Of a stretch of 64,000 bases of DNA, positions 56,147 to 64,000 are shown one piece after another (position 1 is the first letter of the stretch; every line of letters begins with the position of its first letter). Source of the DNA: Velocimicrobium porci (GTDB lineage: Bacteria; Bacillota; Clostridia; Lachnospirales; Lachnospiraceae); assembly GCF_009696045.1 (NCBI RefSeq), contig NZ_VUMT01000007.1:91381-155380 (forward strand), given 5' to 3'. The notes under the pieces were generated by a model that was given only the letters and a program-made list of their open reading frames with translations, was not told the DNA's origin and did no database searches. The translations under genes and the position numbers were made by a program.

Positions 56147-56549
56147 ATATTTGCTTCTTTTTTTGATTGGCATATCTGGCGGATGCGTTGTTGCAGCAGG
56201 AGTATTTGCATTTATTACAATGATTGGCATATTTCCAAGATTTGCAGGAAGAACACATACGGCACCTCATATATATCTATATGAAACAATGGTTATATGG
56301 GGAGGTATTATTGGAAATTTAATTATTGTATTTGATATTCATGTACCAATCAGTATAGTTGGCTTAGCTTTATTTGGCTTCTTTTCAGGTGTGTATGTCG
56401 GATGCCTTGCAATCGCGTTGGCAGAAGTTTTAAATGTTTTTCCTATTTTTGTAAAACGGGCAAATATGACTTGTGGTCTGCCTTGGATTGTATTGTTTTT
56501 GGCATTGGGAAAATGCTTTGGAAGTTTTTATCAGTTATATATGAAATAA
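56136..56549 (+). CDS. spoVAB: Stage V sporulation protein AB
   Basis: The 137-residue membrane protein has about four helices (4-30, 55-75, 75-105, 118-134). The phrase GISGGCVVAAGVFAFITMIG fits SpoVAB. The ATG at 56136 lies inside spoVAA, with 11 bases overlap, and follows GGGAGGG. It belongs to the same DPA channel complex. Confidence 0.9.
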   Translation: MLIRYLLLFLIGISGGCVVAAGVFAFITMIGIFPRFAGRTHTAPHIYLYETMVIWGGIIGNLIIVFDIHVPISIVGLALFGFFSGVYVGCLAIALAEVLNVFPIFVKRANMTCGLPWIVLFLALGKCFGSFYQLYMK

Positions 56550-56573
56550 GATAAAAGAAAGAAGGAAGCGAAA

Positions 56574-57074
56574 ATGGAAGATAACAAAAAAACAGAAGTA
56601 AAGATAGAAGAAGTACTAGAAGAACAAAACCAACAATTAAAGCAAGATAAATATAATCAATATGTGAAAGAAGTAACGCCAACCCATAATTGGCTGTTAA
56701 ATCAGGCGAGAGCTTTTTGGACAGGGGGACTAATCTGTGTACTTGGACAGTTTTTTATTAACCTGTTTCAAAGCTTTGGAATGGATAAGGATACAGCCGG
56801 ATTATATAACATTATATGCCTTGTTTTCTTAAGTGTCTTATTGACGGGGTTACAGATTTACCAAAGAGTTGCTAAATATGCCGGAGCAGGCACAATTGTA
56901 CCAATAACCGGTTTTGCCAATTCGGTTGCTGCTCCGGCGATTGAATTTAAAAAAGAAGGTCAGGTATTTGGAATAGGGTGCAAAATCTTTACAATTGCAG
57001 GACCAGTTATTTTATATGGAATTGTATCTTCATGGATTTTAGGAGTTATTTATTATTTGGTTACGGCTTTATAA
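56574..57074 (+). CDS. spoVAC: Stage V sporulation protein AC
   Basis: The 166-residue membrane protein has a polar N-terminus (1-40) and four helices (about 50-165). The phrases LLNQARAFWTGGLICVLGQF and GAGTIVPITGFANSV identify SpoVAC, the likely mechanosensitive DPA release channel. The conserved glycine- and asparagine-rich loop is intact. A GAAGG site precedes the ATG. Confidence 0.95.
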   Translation: MEDNKKTEVKIEEVLEEQNQQLKQDKYNQYVKEVTPTHNWLLNQARAFWTGGLICVLGQFFINLFQSFGMDKDTAGLYNIICLVFLSVLLTGLQIYQRVAKYAGAGTIVPITGFANSVAAPAIEFKKEGQVFGIGCKIFTIAGPVILYGIVSSWILGVIYYLVTAL

Positions 57075-57130
57075 GAGGCAAAATAAGCATTAATTGAAGG
57101 AAATTGAAACGAAAGGAACATGAATAAAAA

Positions 57131-58168
57131 ATGAAAAATGAATCCAAACGAACAGGAAAAAGAAGTGTCACCTTTTCTCATATGCCTTGTATTATTAGTG
57201 AAGCTTCCATTGCAGGTAAAAAGGAAGGAGAGGGTCCTCTTGGAAAATGCTTCGATTGTATTGAAGAGGATCCGATGCTTGGAAAAAATACATGGGAAGA
57301 TGCAGAGGGCGAGCTTCAAAAAAGAGCGGCACAAAAAGTAATTGAAAAAGCGTCTTTGAAAGAATGTGATATTGAATATTTAATATCGGGTGATTTGCTG
57401 GGACAGATGATTGCTTCGTCTTTTGGAACGATGAGTTTAAATATTCCAATGTTTGGAGTATATGGAGCATGTTCAACAATGGGAGAGGCACTTTCATTAG
57501 GAGCAATGTTAGTTGATGGGGGCTATGCAAACAGGGTGATTTCGATGACATCAAGTCATTTTGCCGGAGCCGAAAAAGAGTTTCGTTTTCCGTTGGCATA
57601 TGGAAACCAAAGACCGCTTTCTGCTACGTGGACAGTTACCGGAAGTGGGGCAGTGATTATTGGAAAGAAAGAAGAAGATAAAAATCCCGTCCACATTTGT
57701 ATCAAAGGAATTACAACAGGTAAAGTAATTGACTATGGAATAAAAGATTCTATGAATATGGGAGCATGTATGGCTCCGGCAGCTTTTGATGTTATAGTGA
57801 ATAATTTGGAAGATTTTGGATTGTATGAACATGAATACGATCAAATTATAACAGGAGATTTGGGATATGTGGGAAAAGATATTTTATTAGATATGCTTTC
57901 GGAAAAAGGATACGCAATCGGAGATTGTTATATGGATTGTGGGATTCAAATATATAACAAGGAACAACAGGATACGCATAGTGGTGGAAGCGGATGTGGA
58001 TGCAGTGCAATTACTTTGTGCGGACACATTTTAGATAGAATGAGAAAAAAAGAGTGGAAGAAAGTACTATTTGTTCCAACAGGTGCATTGCTTTCACCTG
58101 TCAGTTTTAATGAAGGTAACTCTGTACCTTCTATCGCCCATGGTGTTGTATTGGAGGTGACAGAATAA
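57131..58168 (+). CDS. spoVAD: Stage V sporulation protein AD
   Basis: The 345-residue soluble protein has a thiolase-like fold that binds DPA at the spore inner membrane. Family features are YGACSTMGEAL, TSSHFAGAEKEFRFPLAYGNQR and the C-terminal GGSGCGCSAITLCGHIL. An AAAGG site lies 14 bases before the ATG, which is a little long; no alternative in-frame start exists. It overlaps spoVAE by one base. Confidence 0.95.
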   Translation: MKNESKRTGKRSVTFSHMPCIISEASIAGKKEGEGPLGKCFDCIEEDPMLGKNTWEDAEGELQKRAAQKVIEKASLKECDIEYLISGDLLGQMIASSFGTMSLNIPMFGVYGACSTMGEALSLGAMLVDGGYANRVISMTSSHFAGAEKEFRFPLAYGNQRPLSATWTVTGSGAVIIGKKEEDKNPVHICIKGITTGKVIDYGIKDSMNMGACMAPAAFDVIVNNLEDFGLYEHEYDQIITGDLGYVGKDILLDMLSEKGYAIGDCYMDCGIQIYNKEQQDTHSGGSGCGCSAITLCGHILDRMRKKEWKKVLFVPTGALLSPVSFNEGNSVPSIAHGVVLEVTE

Positions 58169-58524
58169 TGGATTATGTAAGAGCTTTTATCATTGGAGGT
58201 ATTATATGTGCCTTGGTGCAAATTCTTATGGATAATACAAAACTAATGCCAGGAAGGATTATGGTTATTTTAGTATGCCTTGGAACAATTTTAGGTGCAG
58301 TAGGAATCTACGAGCCTTTTGCAAAATGGGCAGGTGCGGGTGCCACTGTTCCATTATTGGGATTTGGAAATACTTTGTTTAAGGGGGTAAAAGAGGCAGT
58401 TGATAAGCATGGATTTATTGGCGTATTTGAAGGAGGCTTTAAAGCGTCAGCAGTAGGAATTTCGGCAGCATTGATATTTGGATATATTGCATCCTTTTTA
58501 TTTTCCCCTAAAATGAAAAAATAA
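58168..58524 (+). CDS. spoVAE: Stage V sporulation protein AE (SpoVAEB type)
   Basis: The 118-residue membrane protein has three or four helices and the phrases RAFIIGGIICALVQILMD and GAGATVPLLGFGNTLFKGVKEAV, related to SpoVAC. Its ATG shares one base with the stop of spoVAD (TAATG), so they are coupled. It closes the spoVA set; no spoVAF or spoVAEA follows. Confidence 0.94.
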   Translation: MDYVRAFIIGGIICALVQILMDNTKLMPGRIMVILVCLGTILGAVGIYEPFAKWAGAGATVPLLGFGNTLFKGVKEAVDKHGFIGVFEGGFKASAVGISAALIFGYIASFLFSPKMKK

Positions 58525-58564
58525 GGATATTTCAAGCAACCGGTTGCTTTTAATATAGATAAAA

Positions 58565-58607
58565 GAACTATGTGGGTTTGTTGGCCAGTCCACATAGTTC
58601 CTTTTTT
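58565..58607. terminator. Terminator between spoVAE and the PBP gene
   Basis: An 11-bp perfect stem (GAACTATGTGG 58565-58575 with 58590-58600) is followed by CTTTTTT. The genes converge, so it can end both. Confidence 0.9.
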
Positions 58608-58609
58608 AA

Positions 58610-61315
58610 TTAGAAATCTTTTTTCTCATCTTCTTGCTGAATTTTTTCGTTCTTTTTCTTTTCTTTTCCCTCTTCTTTTTTTACCTTTTCCGCTTTTTCT
58701 TTTGATGTAGCGATATCATTTCCACGGTCGGAAGAAGGATTGCTAGTCTGCTCCTTCGTTTCCTCATAGATAGTGGAAGCATTGTGAATATGACAAGTAC
58801 GGTTTACCTTACTAGAGGATATTACATAAGGCGTATCTGCTGTAGTTCCTGTTTCATCCTTTACAAGAAATGTTTTTTCAATAATTGAATGGATTGGACA
58901 ATATTCACCTGCCAATTCACCAGAATCTTTACAGATTCTATATTTTACATGTCGGTCGCATTTCTCTTTTGGAACGGTAGAAGCATCAAAGTATTCCTTT
59001 CTAATATGTCCATCGCATAAACCGTCAACAGCAAGTTTTCCTGATTTTGTACAGATTGTTGCAGCGACGATATTTTTTGGTTTTTCAAATTCAACATATT
59101 CTTTACCAAGTTCGATATGAAGTTTCTGCATAACAATTCGCCAAAGGTTTTTATGGAAAGAAGTATCGGTAAGCGATTGGTTATTGTCAAAACCGCCCCA
59201 GATACCGGCTGTATAATATGGGGTGTAGCCAACAAACCATAAGTCTTTATTGTTAGAGGTTGTACCGGTTTTACCTGCAATTGGCATGGAAATCTGGTCA
59301 AATCGTACTTTACCTCCGGTTCCGATTTTAACAACATCTTCCATTGCATTTGTTAAAAGCCAGGCAGTGGTATCTTTCATAACCCGTCTTGTTTCAGGCT
59401 CATTATCAATCAATACTTTTCCATTGTGGTCTATAATTTTTGTATATAAGATTGGCTTGGTATAGACTCCTTTATTGGCAATTGCAGCGAAAGCTCCTGT
59501 GAGTTCAAAGTTTGTGACACCTTTCGTCAGCCCACCAAGAGCAGTAGGAAGCTGGATATCCGTATAAGAATTACCTGCAGCATCCGTATAGTTGTCATAA
59601 ATAGTAGTAAAACCAAGACGTAATAAATAATCGTATGCAACTTGGGGTGTTACATCGACCAATGTTTTTACGGTTACAACGTTCATGGAATTATAAATAC
59701 CCTGACGTAATGTTGTAAGTCCATTATAAGCTTCTCCGTTCCAGTTTTTTACTTTTTTCTTTGTGTCAGGATAGTAATACTCACTGTCATCTTGAACAGT
59801 GGCGAGCGTCATTCCCTTTGTATCAAGTGCAGGAAGATAAGTAGACACAATTTTAAAGGTAGATCCAGGTTGTCTTGGAGAATCGGTTGCTCTATTTAGA
59901 GTACGACTGGCCGTTTTTTCACCACGACCGCCTACTAAAGCAAGAACCTTACCATTTTTTTGGTTCATAAGAACAAAAGAAATCTGGGGTTCAATTGTGT
60001 AATCTGTAACTTCTCCGGTAATTTTATCATTTTTCTTTAAAATATGACTTTTAAATTCTTTAATATATGCCTTTGCATCACCTTTTTTCTGAAACAGTAA
60101 ATGGAACGAAGATTGCTTCCGTTCATTAATAAAATAAGATTCTAAATCTTGTTCGGAATAATGATGTTCTTTTCCATTGCTGTCCATTACGGACAAACGA
60201 TAAGTGAGCGACCATTTCGAGTTGGAAGGATATAGAGATTCATCAGAAAATACAGAATCACAAATGGACTGCATTTTCTTATTTTGAGTTGTATGAATTT
60301 CTAAACCGCCTCGATAGAGAAGATTAACCGCCTGAGTTTCGCTGTATCCTAATTTTTCCTGTAAATCTTCAATTACCTGGTTAATTAGCTCGTCTACAAA
60401 ATAACTATTAATTGAAGCGGATTTATCCGCATAGTTTTTCTCATTGACGATTTGAATTCTGGCATATACATCATCTTTTAATGCCTCTTTATATTCAGAA
60501 TTCGATATATAACCTTGTTCTTTCATGTAATTTAAGATAATAGTGCGCTTTTCGCTATTTCGTTCCGGATGTGTGATTGGATTCAGACCGGAAGGATTCT
60601 GAGTAATTCCGGCAATAACGGTAGCCTCTGAAAGAGTAAGTTCGCTTACATCTTTATTAAAATAACGTCTGGAAGCTGCTCGCACACCTAATGTATTTTG
60701 TCCAAGATTAATAGTATTAAGATAATATTCTAAAATTTGTTCTTTGGATAATTTTTTTTCTAATTGAATCGCTAAATACTGCTCTTGAATTTTTCGTTCT
60801 GCTTTTGCAATAAAGGTAGATTCGCTTCCTCCATTAAAAACTTGATTTTTTAAAAGTTGTTGTGTTAAAGTACTTGCACCTTCATCAAAATCTCCTTGAG
60901 AAATGCCATTGAAAAAAGCACGGAAAATACCTTTTATATCAATTCCATTATGAGTCCAAAATCGAGAATCTTCAATTGCAATAAAAGCATTTTGGACATT
61001 TTTGGGAATTTCATCTAAAGTTGCATATTCACGATTTGCATCAGAACCGATTAACTTTTTAATCGGTGAACCATTTGAATAATATAATGTACTTGAGAAA
61101 CCGCTTGGTGCAACATCTATAGAATCAATATTTGGAGCATTGTCAATTAGTCCCTTTAATACACCAACACCAGCAAATATTCCGACAATGATACAAATTA
61201 AAAAACAAATTAAAATTGTTCTAAAAAAAGCTACATTTAATTTTGACAGTAATTTACGTTTTTTAGATTTAATTTGTTTTTGCTTGGCATCGGTTCCTTT
61301 CTTACTAAAATTCAT
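58610..61315 (-). CDS. Class A penicillin-binding protein (PBP1A type)
   Basis: The 901-residue bifunctional peptidoglycan synthase has a cytoplasmic basic start (1-25) and one membrane helix (about 28-55). A GT51 glycosyltransferase domain (about 80-260) carries EDSRFWTHNGID and STLTQQLLKN. A transpeptidase domain (about 430-720) has the SxxK motif STFKIVS, the SxN region (SMNVV) and KTGTTSNNKDLWFVG. An acidic Lys/Glu-rich tail (about 840-901) is long. An AGGAGG ribosome site precedes the ATG. It makes new wall; in Firmicutes it is membrane-bound. Confidence 0.96.
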   Translation of the reverse strand: MNFSKKGTDAKQKQIKSKKRKLLSKLNVAFFRTILICFLICIIVGIFAGVGVLKGLIDNAPNIDSIDVAPSGFSSTLYYSNGSPIKKLIGSDANREYATLDEIPKNVQNAFIAIEDSRFWTHNGIDIKGIFRAFFNGISQGDFDEGASTLTQQLLKNQVFNGGSESTFIAKAERKIQEQYLAIQLEKKLSKEQILEYYLNTINLGQNTLGVRAASRRYFNKDVSELTLSEATVIAGITQNPSGLNPITHPERNSEKRTIILNYMKEQGYISNSEYKEALKDDVYARIQIVNEKNYADKSASINSYFVDELINQVIEDLQEKLGYSETQAVNLLYRGGLEIHTTQNKKMQSICDSVFSDESLYPSNSKWSLTYRLSVMDSNGKEHHYSEQDLESYFINERKQSSFHLLFQKKGDAKAYIKEFKSHILKKNDKITGEVTDYTIEPQISFVLMNQKNGKVLALVGGRGEKTASRTLNRATDSPRQPGSTFKIVSTYLPALDTKGMTLATVQDDSEYYYPDTKKKVKNWNGEAYNGLTTLRQGIYNSMNVVTVKTLVDVTPQVAYDYLLRLGFTTIYDNYTDAAGNSYTDIQLPTALGGLTKGVTNFELTGAFAAIANKGVYTKPILYTKIIDHNGKVLIDNEPETRRVMKDTTAWLLTNAMEDVVKIGTGGKVRFDQISMPIAGKTGTTSNNKDLWFVGYTPYYTAGIWGGFDNNQSLTDTSFHKNLWRIVMQKLHIELGKEYVEFEKPKNIVAATICTKSGKLAVDGLCDGHIRKEYFDASTVPKEKCDRHVKYRICKDSGELAGEYCPIHSIIEKTFLVKDETGTTADTPYVISSSKVNRTCHIHNASTIYEETKEQTSNPSSDRGNDIATSKEKAEKVKKEEGKEKKKNEKIQQEDEKKDF

Positions 61316-61557
61316 GATACACCTCCTAAGGAAATGCTGCGATAAGCAAACCCTATTGCTTATTATACCAAATAATAATAATGAAATAAAGGAATAATTA
61401 AATTAGAAAGAAAAAACAATCTGATAAAATTCGACAAGTATTCTAAGATATTAGTGTAAGCAGTTAATAAGCAGAACGGGTTTAAAAGTTTGATAACCTG
61501 TGATAAACTATAAATATTGACAAAATAAATGGAATTAGAAGTAATAAGGAGCAGGAT

Positions 61558-62214
61558 ATGGTAGAGAAGTATAACATTGTATATGAAGGTGGAGAGGGAG
61601 AGATTGTTGAAAAAAAATCTCGATTTATTGCAACTGTTGTACCCGTAAAAACGGAGGAAGAAGCAATTCAATTTATTGAGCGCATGAAGAAGAAATATTG
61701 GGATGCTAATCATAATTGTTCTGCTTATATAATTGGCAAAAGACAGGAGATTCAACGATGCAGTGATGATGGCGAGCCTTCTAAGACGGCAGGAAGACCA
61801 ATGTTAGATGTATTATTAGGAGAAGGTCTTCATGATACCGCTGTAGTTGTGACAAGATATTTTGGTGGTACACTATTGGGTACGGGCGGACTTGTGAGAG
61901 CTTATGGCCGTGCAGTGAAAGAGGGGCTTTGCAATAGTAAAATCGTAGAAAAAAATCAGGCGAAAAAATATCAGATAAAGACAGACTATAATGGAATTGG
62001 AAAATTACAATATATTATCGGACAAATGGGTTTGACAGCTTTGAATACGGAATATACCGAGGTAGTGTCTATGGAACTTTTAGTTCCGTTAGAAAAAGAT
62101 GAAGCGTTTATAAAAAAGGTTACAGAGGCAAGTGCAGGGCAAGTGCAGATGGAGGAGCTTGATGTATTGTATTTTGGAATTTTAGATGGTAAAGTTTTAG
62201 TATTTGAAGAGTAA
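61558..62214 (+). CDS. YigZ/IMPACT family protein
   Basis: The 218-residue cytoplasmic protein has the IMPACT (UPF0029) domain (about 10-120) with KKSRFIATV, DANHNCSAYI, CSDDGEPSKTAGRPML and VVTRYFGGTLLGTGGLVRAYGRAV. A C-terminal UPF0029 extension (about 135-218) follows. It is sometimes linked to translation control or proteolysis; the exact activity is unknown. An AAGGAG site precedes the ATG. Confidence 0.92.
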   Translation: MVEKYNIVYEGGEGEIVEKKSRFIATVVPVKTEEEAIQFIERMKKKYWDANHNCSAYIIGKRQEIQRCSDDGEPSKTAGRPMLDVLLGEGLHDTAVVVTRYFGGTLLGTGGLVRAYGRAVKEGLCNSKIVEKNQAKKYQIKTDYNGIGKLQYIIGQMGLTALNTEYTEVVSMELLVPLEKDEAFIKKVTEASAGQVQMEELDVLYFGILDGKVLVFEE

Positions 62215-62237
62215 GAATCATCTGATAAAAATTGTAC

Positions 62238-62277
62238 TGCGGCGGTATGAAAGATGTCGCTTTTGTGACCCGCCGCA
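62238..62277. terminator. GC-rich hairpin after the YigZ gene
   Basis: TGCGGCGG (62238-62245) pairs with CCGCCGCA (62270-62277). The loop can form an inner GTCGC.. hairpin. Much richer in GC than the region and without a T run. It probably terminates both converging genes. Confidence 0.6.
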
Positions 62278-62299
62278 GGCATAATATAGCAGATAGTTA

Positions 62300-62476
62300 T
62301 TATACAAATTGATTTTGTGTAAGATTATATTCATAATCAATTGTTTTTAATGTCTCAATAATAAAATCTTTTGAAAGCTCTAATTCTTCACAGAGTATGT
62401 CCAGATTAGAATAATAATCTCGCAATTGTGTATTGATATAGCTAAGAAGCATAACCGGATCGTTTGGAATTGTCAT
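62300..62476 (-). CDS. DUF4250 micro-protein, 58 residues
   Basis: On the minus strand an ATG at 62476 opens the frame MTIPNDPVMLLSYINTQLRD and runs to a TAA at 62300. The pattern PNDPVMLLSYINTQLRD and DYEYNLTQNQFV matches the DUF4250 family of short Clostridia proteins of unknown function. An AAGG site precedes the ATG. It lies 36 bases after fprA on the same strand, so it is probably co-transcribed with it. Confidence 0.82.
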   Translation of the reverse strand: MTIPNDPVMLLSYINTQLRDYYSNLDILCEELELSKDFIIETLKTIDYEYNLTQNQFV

Positions 62477-62512
62477 ATAAAACCTTCTTTCTGATATAAG
62501 ATACGTTTATTT

Positions 62513-63694
62513 TTAGTTTTCTGTTTCAGAATCCAAACGAATTATTTTATCGTGAATTTCGTTTAATTGTTCTTTGGATGGAATATAAGGAATTTTGATT
62601 GCATCAAGACACAAATCGAATCCGCAGGCTTTTAGTTCGGCTTCAACCTGCCCAATGCTTTGTCCGCCCCAGCCGTAAGAACCGAAAGCAAAGGCTTTTC
62701 TGTTCTTTGGAGAAAGTCCTTTTAAGTAGCATAAGAAAGCAGCTACAGTAGGAAGCATTCCGTTATTTAATGTAGGTGATCCAACAGCAATATATTTTGA
62801 AGTCAATATGTATGGAACAATATCGGACATATGAATCTCTTTTAAATCAAAAAATTTAACAGAGATTCCTTTCTCCGTAAATGCTTCCGCAATTGTTTTT
62901 GCAATCATTTCTGTTGAATGCCACATGCTGTCGAATACGACAACTGCCCCAGTTTCAGGATTATTATTACTCCATGTCTGATAAGCAGATAGGATATCCT
63001 TAACATGGGAACGCCAGATTATGCCGTGACTTGGTGCAATCATATCAATATCCAGAGTATTGACAACCTGCATGGCACCCTGTACCTGTTTTCCGTAAAG
63101 CATGATAATATTCGCGTAGTATTTTTTTGCTTCTTCCATTACGACAGATTGTGGAGACTCATCGTCAAATCGTTCACTAGAGGCATAATGCTGTCCAAAA
63201 GCATCATTTGAAAATAATAATTTTTCTTCAGGGCAATAAGTTACCATATTGTCAGGCCAGTGAAGCATTGGTGTTGGAACAAATGAGAGAGTTCTTTTTC
63301 CGATGGAGAGGCTTTCACCGGCTTTTACGGGTTTATAGCGATAGGAATTACCATAATGGGCTGTTAATCCTTTTAGACCACTTGGATAGCTTGTGACAAT
63401 CTCAGCGTTTTTGCATACTTCCATAATGCGGGGAATAGAACCGGAATGGTCCATTTCAACATGGTTAGAAACGACATAATCAATTTTTTCAGGGTCGATT
63501 ATATCAGAAATTCGTTCCAATAATTCTTCTTTAAAAGGTTCTTTTACGGTATCAATTAAAGTGACTTTTTCATCTAAAATCAGGTAGGCATTATAAGTTG
63601 CTCCGCGGTTTGTAGTATAGCCATGAAAGTTTCGTACAGACCAGTCGATCGCTCCTACCCAATAAATATTCTCTTTTACCTGTATTGCTTTCAT
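62513..63694 (-). CDS. fprA: FprA-type flavodiiron protein
   Basis: The 393-residue enzyme reduces O2 to water, or NO, in anaerobes. It joins a beta-lactamase-like diiron domain (about 1-250) to a C-terminal flavodoxin domain (about 255-390). The diiron ligands appear as HVEMDHSGSI, PTPMLHWPDNM, FSNDAFGQH and PSHGIIWR. The FMN-binding start is VVVFDSMWHSTE. The frame opens at 63763; the ATG at 63694 follows AGGAGG and gives the family start. Its electron donor is probably the rubredoxin fusion at 9.1 kb. Confidence 0.95.
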   Translation of the reverse strand: MKAIQVKENIYWVGAIDWSVRNFHGYTTNRGATYNAYLILDEKVTLIDTVKEPFKEELLERISDIIDPEKIDYVVSNHVEMDHSGSIPRIMEVCKNAEIVTSYPSGLKGLTAHYGNSYRYKPVKAGESLSIGKRTLSFVPTPMLHWPDNMVTYCPEEKLLFSNDAFGQHYASSERFDDESPQSVVMEEAKKYYANIIMLYGKQVQGAMQVVNTLDIDMIAPSHGIIWRSHVKDILSAYQTWSNNNPETGAVVVFDSMWHSTEMIAKTIAEAFTEKGISVKFFDLKEIHMSDIVPYILTSKYIAVGSPTLNNGMLPTVAAFLCYLKGLSPKNRKAFAFGSYGWGGQSIGQVEAELKACGFDLCLDAIKIPYIPSKEQLNEIHDKIIRLDSETEN

Positions 63695-63734
63695 AAAATC
63701 CTCCTTTTTAGAACTATAACTATAAGTTGATTTT

Positions 63735-63763
63735 ATTATATTATTAGAAAGGATGGAAAGCAA
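63735..63763 (-). promoter_or_regulatory. Promoter of fprA
   Basis: On the minus strand: TTGCTT (63763-63758), a 17-base spacer, TATAAT (63740-63735). Confidence 0.65.
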
Positions 63764-63827
63764 CTAGGAAATGTTTACTGTCCATGGAAAGGATTGGAAA
63801 AATATATGGAATAATTTTGTTGCAGGA

Positions 63828-63856
63828 TTGACGCTTTTTTAATCGTGACATATAAT
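63828..63856 (+). promoter_or_regulatory. Strong rightward promoter at the window edge
   Basis: TTGACG (63828-63833), a 17-base spacer, TATAAT (63851-63856). It drives a transcript out of the window; the 135 bases to the edge (63865-64000) hold no clear gene or ribosome site, so a leader RNA is likely. Confidence 0.72.
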
Positions 63857-64000
63857 GAAGAATATTGAAATGTAAAGTCCAGCTAATAAATGTCAATAGA
63901 AAAATGAAAAAATTTTGATTTTATTATCTGACTAAAAAAGGGCGCACTTACCCCTTGGTGAAAATATCATTTTGTAAAAGATATTGTTTCGCTAAAGTTA

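Noticed and set aside
57138..57341. An overlapping frame at the start of spoVAD
   Set aside because: It is an out-of-frame shadow; spoVAD has the family sequence.
63900..64000. Possible end of a minus-strand gene (open frame ending near 63950) or start of a plus-strand gene
   Set aside because: Too short to recognise, no start codon with ribosome site; left undecided at the window edge.
1..64000. tRNA, rRNA, prophage and insertion-sequence genes
   Set aside because: I looked for CCA ends, T-loops, transposase and integrase motifs on both strands and found none that hold up.

Overview
The window is a low-GC, almost IS-free chromosomal segment of an anaerobic, endospore-forming Firmicute. The best fit is Lachnospiraceae (Clostridia). 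The reasons are the spoIIA-spoVA sporulation block, Clostridia-style leader RNAs (T-box, M-box), an oxygen-defence pair (rubredoxin-fused flavin reductase and FprA-type flavodiiron protein), a DUF4250 micro-gene, and the paired giant protein and actin-like protein that resemble DUF5717/DUF5716, families I associate with Lachnospiraceae. I cannot name the species. I see no tRNA, rRNA, CRISPR array, prophage or intact insertion sequence.

Layout. 1-6 kb: start of argH (cut by the left edge) with an ArgR-like palindrome, an M32 carboxypeptidase, a small unknown protein, a calcium-type P-ATPase and YtaF. 6-10 kb: a secreted L,D-transpeptidase with Ig-like repeats, a 187-bp structured intergenic element, exonuclease III and the flavin reductase-rubredoxin fusion. 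9.8-10.1 kb: two tandem small-RNA units that share an identical 33-nt C-rich segment, each with its own promoter and terminator. 10-13.5 kb: an FtsX-type ABC exporter operon behind a palindromic operator. 13.6-18.4 kb: a leucine T-box with leuS, then mgtE on the other strand behind an M-box and a possible pseudoknot. 18.4-21.3 kb: an ECF-like sigma factor with a membrane partner, then a lipoprotein GH3 enzyme (NagZ-like). 21.4-25.3 kb: purC, purF, purB; purA follows at 34.8 kb. 25.5-39.5 kb: cell-surface and envelope genes, namely a 1905-residue PHP-domain surface protein, YibE/F, a LysM-GH18 enzyme, a LysR regulator, a zinc-ribbon protein, a phosphoesterase and a subtilase. 39.6-47.9 kb: a PLP enzyme facing a four-gene cluster of uncharacterised proteins (Ig/helical-repeat giant, Hsp70/actin-fold protein, TPR-like protein, membrane coiled-coil protein). 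47.9-53.7 kb: valS, a FapA/DUF342 protein, a 46-aa acidic peptide and a zinc-ribbon/TPR membrane protein. 53.8-58.5 kb: spoIIAA-spoIIAB-sigF, a 45-aa membrane peptide, spoVAA-AB-AC-AD-AE. 58.6-63.7 kb: a class A PBP, a YigZ/IMPACT protein, DUF4250 and fprA. The last bases hold a strong rightward promoter whose gene lies outside.

How it fits together. The sporulation block sets the forespore programme (SpoIIAA/AB control sigma-F) and builds the dipicolinate channel (SpoVA); the LysM-GH18 protein probably belongs to the same spore biology. The Ldt, PBP, GH3, subtilase and large PHP protein work on or at the cell wall. Three synthesis or transport genes are tied to nutrient-sensing RNA or DNA signals: argH (arginine), leuS (charged tRNA-Leu) and mgtE (Mg2+). 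The most interesting candidates for something undescribed are the twin small RNAs at 9.8-10.1 kb, the four-gene actin-like cluster at 40.8-47.9 kb, and the structured intergenic elements at 8.0 and 18.0 kb.
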